NCBI GenBank assembly: GCA_910585855.1
Contig: CAJUGZ010000177.1
Location: 1 to 8,927 of the forward strand
Length of the DNA stretch: 8,927 nucleotides
Reading direction: 5' to 3'
DNA from: an uncultured Lachnospiraceae bacterium
GTDB taxonomy: Bacteria > Bacillota_A > Clostridia > Lachnospirales > Lachnospiraceae
Shown in pieces: positions 5,788 to 8,927 of the stretch. Numbering within the stretch: the first letter of the stretch is position 1; each line of letters opens with the position of its first letter. The translations under genes and the position numbers were made by a program. Under the pieces are notes generated by a model, which did not search any database, was not told the origin of the DNA, and was given only the letters and a program-made list of their open reading frames with translations.

Positions 5788-7728
5788 ATGGGATACGAAA
5801 AATTATTTACACCTTTCAAAATCGGAACGATGGAAGTAAAGAATCGTTTAGTGATGTCCCCTATGGGAACAAATTCTTCTTTTACAAACGGAAGAAAAGA
5901 TGCACAAGAGATCGATTATTTTACAGAACGGGCAAAAGGCGGCGTTGGAATGATTATATTGGGCTGTCAGATGCTGAATGAACAAATTGCACAGGGATCG
6001 ATGGAAGGCTATTTAGATACTTATACAGTACTTCCATCTTTGACATCTATGTGTGATAGTGTACATCGGTATGGAACAAAAATTGTATGCCAGATCAGTC
6101 CCGGAACCGGACGAAATGCATTTCCAGATACCTATGGAAACCCGCCGATTTCGTCTTCTGCAACTCCTTCTGTATTTAATCCTGATATACTGTGTCATGA
6201 ATTAACAGTAGAAGAAATTCAGAAGATTATGGAGGGATTTCGATTTGCGGCAGGTGTGGCAAAGGATGCCGGTTTTGATGCGATTGAAATTCACGGTCAT
6301 GCGGGTTATCTGATTGACCAGTTTATGTCGCCGGTATGGAATAAAAGAACGGATGAATATGGCGGATCTTTAGAAAATTTGGCGAGATTTCCAAGGGAAA
6401 TTATTCGGGCAATTAAGAGTGCAGTAGGGGATCAGCTTCCAGTTTTATTCCGTATTTCATTAGATCATCGATTTGAGGGCGGACGTACGTTAGAAGAGAG
6501 TATGAAACTGATTCAATTATTAGAGGAAGAGGGAGTTGATGCATTAGATATTGATGCAGGGTGCTATGAAACATTGGATTATATTTTCCCTCCTTCTTAT
6601 CTTGGTGAGTCCTGCATGTCTTATGTATGTGAAGAGGCAAGAAAACATGTTCATGTTCCGCTGTTGAATGCAGGAGCACATAATCCAGATACCGCATTAG
6701 AATTGATTACATCTAAAAATGCAGATTTTGTGATGATGGGACGTGCATTGATTGCCGATCCAGAACTTCCGAATAAATTGATGGAAGGACGCATCGAAGA
6801 TATCAGACCTTGTCTGCGCTGCAATGAGTATTGTATCGGGCGGATTTGGAATCGTCATACAAAGCTAAGCTGTGCCATAAATCCGCAGGCAATGGAAGAG
6901 GTTAGATTTGAGATAAAGAAAACCGATTCTCCAAAGAATGTAGTAGTAATCGGCGGCGGTCCGGGTGGTATGGAAGCGGCAAGAGTAGCCGCAATAGAAG
7001 GGCATAATGTAACATTATTTGAAAAAAATGATAGACTTGGCGGTGTAATGGGCGATATTTGTACAGCAAAGTTTAAAGAAAATATTAAAAAACTTACTGC
7101 TTATTATAAAACGCAGCTTGATAAACTCGGAGTAGAAGTAAAATTAAATACAGAAATAACAGGAGAAGAGCCGATTCTTGCAGAATGTGACAGAATTATA
7201 ATTGGCTGTGGTGCAAAGCCTTTTATCCCTCCGATTACCGGAATTGATGGAAAAAATGTAATTACTGTATTAGATGCACATAGAAATCCAGAATTGATAA
7301 AAGGAGAACATATTGTAGTCTGCGGCGGTGGTGCTTCCGGCTGTGATTGTGCATTGGAACTGGCTTCTGAAATGGGAAAAAAGGTAACGATTGTGGAAAT
7401 GCTTCCAGAGTGTGGGAAAGATGTGTTCTTTGTTAATAAGATTTCTTTATTTGGGGCATTAGCAGAGAATCAGGTACAGATTTTAACCAATACAAAAGTA
7501 GTATCAATCGACGAAACAGGACTGACAATCGAAAAAGAAGATAAGAGTCAGGAAAAGCTGGCAGCGGATACCATTATTTCAGCATTTGGCATGAAGGCAG
7601 ATCTAACAGTAGTAGATTCTATAAAAGCGAAGTATCATATAAAGACACGAGTAATTGGTGATAGTAATAAGCTTGGCAAAATTGGTGAAGCAGTCAGAGA
7701 TGGATTTTATGCAGCGATAAGTTTGTAG
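5788..7728 (+). CDS. NAD(P)H-dependent flavin oxidoreductase, OYE / 2,4-dienoyl-CoA reductase / BaiCD type
   Basis: The 646-residue enzyme has three parts. Residues 1 to about 335 form an FMN-binding TIM barrel: LFTPFKIGTMEVKNRLVMSPM at the start, IEIHGHAGYLIDQF with H169 and H171 in the active-site region, NKRTDEYGG, and MMGRALIADP for FMN phosphate. C342, C345, C349 and C362 form the cluster motif for one 4Fe-4S centre. The rest is an FAD/NAD(P)H module with GGGPGG at 389-394 and GGGASG at 513-518. Electrons pass from NAD(P)H through FAD and Fe-S to FMN, which reduces an activated C=C bond. Length and layout match FadH, 2-enoate reductases and the bile-acid enzymes BaiCD/BaiH. Substrate is not decidable here; bile acid, steroid, enoate or phenolic enones are candidates. 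It is cytoplasmic and divergent from a PucR-type regulator. Confidence 0.9.
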   Translation: MGYEKLFTPFKIGTMEVKNRLVMSPMGTNSSFTNGRKDAQEIDYFTERAKGGVGMIILGCQMLNEQIAQGSMEGYLDTYTVLPSLTSMCDSVHRYGTKIVCQISPGTGRNAFPDTYGNPPISSSATPSVFNPDILCHELTVEEIQKIMEGFRFAAGVAKDAGFDAIEIHGHAGYLIDQFMSPVWNKRTDEYGGSLENLARFPREIIRAIKSAVGDQLPVLFRISLDHRFEGGRTLEESMKLIQLLEEEGVDALDIDAGCYETLDYIFPPSYLGESCMSYVCEEARKHVHVPLLNAGAHNPDTALELITSKNADFVMMGRALIADPELPNKLMEGRIEDIRPCLRCNEYCIGRIWNRHTKLSCAINPQAMEEVRFEIKKTDSPKNVVVIGGGPGGMEAARVAAIEGHNVTLFEKNDRLGGVMGDICTAKFKENIKKLTAYYKTQLDKLGVEVKLNTEITGEEPILAECDRIIIGCGAKPFIPPITGIDGKNVITVLDAHRNPELIKGEHIVVCGGGASGCDCALELASEMGKKVTIVEMLPECGKDVFFVNKISLFGALAENQVQILTNTKVVSIDETGLTIEKEDKSQEKLAADTIISAFGMKADLTVVDSIKAKYHIKTRVIGDSNKLGKIGEAVRDGFYAAISL

Positions 7729-7738
7729 GGTGGAGGAC

Positions 7739-7893
7739 GCCGAAAGCCGAATGACATTCTATTCCGGGCTTGCTTGTGCTTAGCATTTCTTATTTTCGCA
7801 TAGCGGACACTAAGACGCTAAAATACAGCAACACAGCGTCTAAGTGCCGACGGGAAATGATGACCCTGCATAGAATGTCGTTCGGTTTTCGGC
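7739..7893. repeat. Nested hairpin element of about 155 bp (MITE-like or intergenic repeat)
   Basis: Outer arms 7739-7762 and 7870-7893 are inverted copies at 22 of 24 positions, and both differences keep G-U pairing, so RNA would form an unbroken 24-bp stem. Inside, 7808-7819 and 7835-7846 pair at 11 of 12 positions around a 15-nt loop. No T tract follows, so it is not a simple terminator. It is more GC-rich than its surroundings and begins 10 bp after the reductase stop. No open reading frame of note is inside. A MITE, another repetitive element or a structured RNA element are the options. Confidence 0.75.
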
Positions 7894-8014
7894 TGTGTAT
7901 TCCAGACGGAAAAAATTATAGCAAATGTTATAAAAGATTCTGATAAAAAAATTGTAAGAAATAGGACAGCAGTATTAAGAAATTTTATATAGAAGAAAAA
8001 AGGAGATAGAAAAA
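7894..8014 (+). other. AT-rich leader upstream of the dehydrogenase gene
   Basis: This stretch between the nested hairpin and the dehydrogenase gene is very AT-rich. I see several TATAA-like hexamers but none with a convincing −35 partner at 16-18 bp, so I do not call a promoter. A strong AGGAG ribosome binding site stands about eight bases before the ATG at 8015. Confidence 0.4.
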
Positions 8015-8773
8015 ATGTTTGATTTGACAGGCAGAGTAGTTGTGGTTTCGGGTGCTTCTTCTGGATTGGGTGCTCAGATGGCAAAGGGATTTGCAGCTCA
8101 GGGAGCAGATCTTGTGATTACAGCCCGCAGATTGGAAAGATTAGAAGCATTGGCAGAGGAAATTCGAGGAATGGGTGTAAAATGTCTTCCTCTTAAATGT
8201 GATGTAACCGATTCGGCTATGGTGGATCAAGTGGCAGCAGAGGCTGAAAAGGAATTTGGAAAGATCGATGTTCTTGTAAATTGTGCCGGTTCTGCTAAAA
8301 ATGCAGGTGTGCTGAATATGACAGATGAGGAGTGGGATTTTACAATTTCAACAGATATGTCAAGTGTATTTTATGTGACACGTGCATTTGCAAATATTAT
8401 GAAAAAACATAACTATGGGAGAATTATCAATATTGCTTCTATGTATGGATTAGTAGGAAATACGGCATTAGATACGGTGGCATATCATGCTTCAAAGGGT
8501 GGTGTTGTAAACTTTACCAGAGCAGTTGCAGCGGAACTTGCAAAATATAACATTACCTGCAATGCAATTTGCCCGGGTTATTTTGCAACAGAACTGACAG
8601 AAGAAACATTGAAAACGGAATCTTTTACGGCGTATATGAAAGCAACTGTTCCGCTTGGACGTTATGGAGTAGAGGGTGAATTAAATGCAGGAGCAATTTT
8701 CCTTGCAAGTGATGAGGCATCCTATGTAACAGGTGTGATTCTTCCGATTGATGGCGGATATACTGCGGTTTAG
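8015..8773 (+). CDS. Short-chain dehydrogenase/reductase (classical SDR)
   Basis: The 252-residue protein is a complete classical SDR. G13-x3-G17-x-G19 is the dinucleotide-binding motif, NCAG is at 89-92, and the catalytic residues are S142, Y157 and K161 (YHASK); the C-terminal VTGVILPIDGGY is typical. TARRLERL after the second strand puts arginines where NADP(H)-preferring members often have them, but this is weak evidence. It interconverts an alcohol and a ketone, using a soluble tetrameric fold in known members. The closest general resemblance is to gluconate 5-dehydrogenase and 3-oxoacyl-ACP reductase-like SDRs; hydroxysteroid dehydrogenases share the same fold. Start ATG has AGGAG upstream. 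It follows the flavin reductase on the same strand after 286 bp without a clear terminator between, so cotranscription is possible. Confidence 0.9.
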   Translation: MFDLTGRVVVVSGASSGLGAQMAKGFAAQGADLVITARRLERLEALAEEIRGMGVKCLPLKCDVTDSAMVDQVAAEAEKEFGKIDVLVNCAGSAKNAGVLNMTDEEWDFTISTDMSSVFYVTRAFANIMKKHNYGRIINIASMYGLVGNTALDTVAYHASKGGVVNFTRAVAAELAKYNITCNAICPGYFATELTEETLKTESFTAYMKATVPLGRYGVEGELNAGAIFLASDEASYVTGVILPIDGGYTAV

Positions 8774-8798
8774 TGAAAAAATATTAATTTATGATATG

Positions 8799-8836
8799 GA
8801 CTGTCCTATAGAGTATGGGGCAGTCTTTGATTTTTT
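8799..8836 (+). terminator. Rho-independent terminator after the dehydrogenase gene
   Basis: Positions 8799-8810 pair with 8814-8825 as a 12-bp stem with two G-U pairs and a 3-nt loop, followed by TTTGATTTTTT. It lies 25 bp after the dehydrogenase stop and closes the reductase-dehydrogenase unit. Confidence 0.85.
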
Positions 8837-8890
8837 GGGGAAGGGGACGCTAGATTCGAAAACGATGGGCATCCTGCTGTTCCGATTTCC

Positions 8891-8923
8891 AAAAAGCAAG
8901 AAGTTCTAGGACTTCTGCCTTTT
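8891..8923. terminator. Possible second terminator hairpin at the window end
   Basis: AAAAAGCAAGAAGT (8891-8904) pairs with ACTTCTGCCTTTT (8911-8923) with one bulge and one mismatch. Read on the minus strand the stem is followed by a T run, so it may end a convergent gene beyond the window. The tract 8837-8890 before it shows no gene. Confidence 0.45.
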
Positions 8924-8927
8924 CCTT

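Noticed and set aside
7895..8014. Separate promoter for the dehydrogenase gene (for example TTGTAA near 7953)
   Set aside because: The best −10 partner needs a 15-bp spacer or matches poorly, so there is not enough to call it.

Overview
The window looks like chromosomal DNA of a low-GC anaerobic Firmicute, most likely a gut Clostridia/Lachnospiraceae member. This rests on the AT-rich composition, strong AGGAGG-type ribosome binding sites, the gene families seen and the style of the tyrosine recombinase and small DNA-binding protein; no rRNA or other taxonomic marker is present, so it is inference. There are two very different halves.

Positions 1 to about 4218 form a decayed mobile region built as a large imperfect inverted repeat. 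Reading outward from the centre, each arm carries a C-terminal tyrosine recombinase fragment, a conserved hairpin terminator, a promoter, a 112-residue protein of unknown function (here called the YPP protein), an overlapping retropepsin-like aspartic protease gene, a pair of 9-bp direct repeats 12 bp apart, and a 60-bp terminal sequence that matches its partner at 55 of 60 positions in inverted orientation. The coding parts of the arms are clearly diverged, so this is not a fresh duplication. It looks like the ends of two related integrative elements placed back to back. The centre (about 1770 to 2592, minus strand) keeps an intact small excisionase-like gene and a DNA adenine methylase that has lost its N-terminal part. 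Both recombinases lack their N-terminal and core-binding regions and cannot be functional as they stand. The two YPP/protease operons keep promoters and ribosome binding sites, although the right protease has an in-frame stop.

Positions 4233 to 8927 look like ordinary chromosome: a terminator, a PucR/CdaR-type transcriptional regulator on the minus strand, and, divergent from it, a large FMN/4Fe-4S/FAD flavin-dependent reductase of the old-yellow-enzyme/2,4-dienoyl-CoA reductase/BaiCD type followed by a classical short-chain dehydrogenase. The 222-bp divergent intergenic region has a good promoter for the reductase and a perfect 9-bp inverted repeat that may be an operator. The natural reading is a regulated catabolic or detoxifying module in which an enone-type C=C bond is reduced and a ketone/alcohol is interconverted; steroid, bile acid or plant-derived enones are candidates, but the substrate cannot be read from sequence.

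A roughly 155-bp nested hairpin, more GC-rich than its surroundings and resembling a MITE or repetitive intergenic element, lies between the reductase and dehydrogenase genes. A strong terminator follows the dehydrogenase, and the window ends in noncoding sequence with a second possible terminator.
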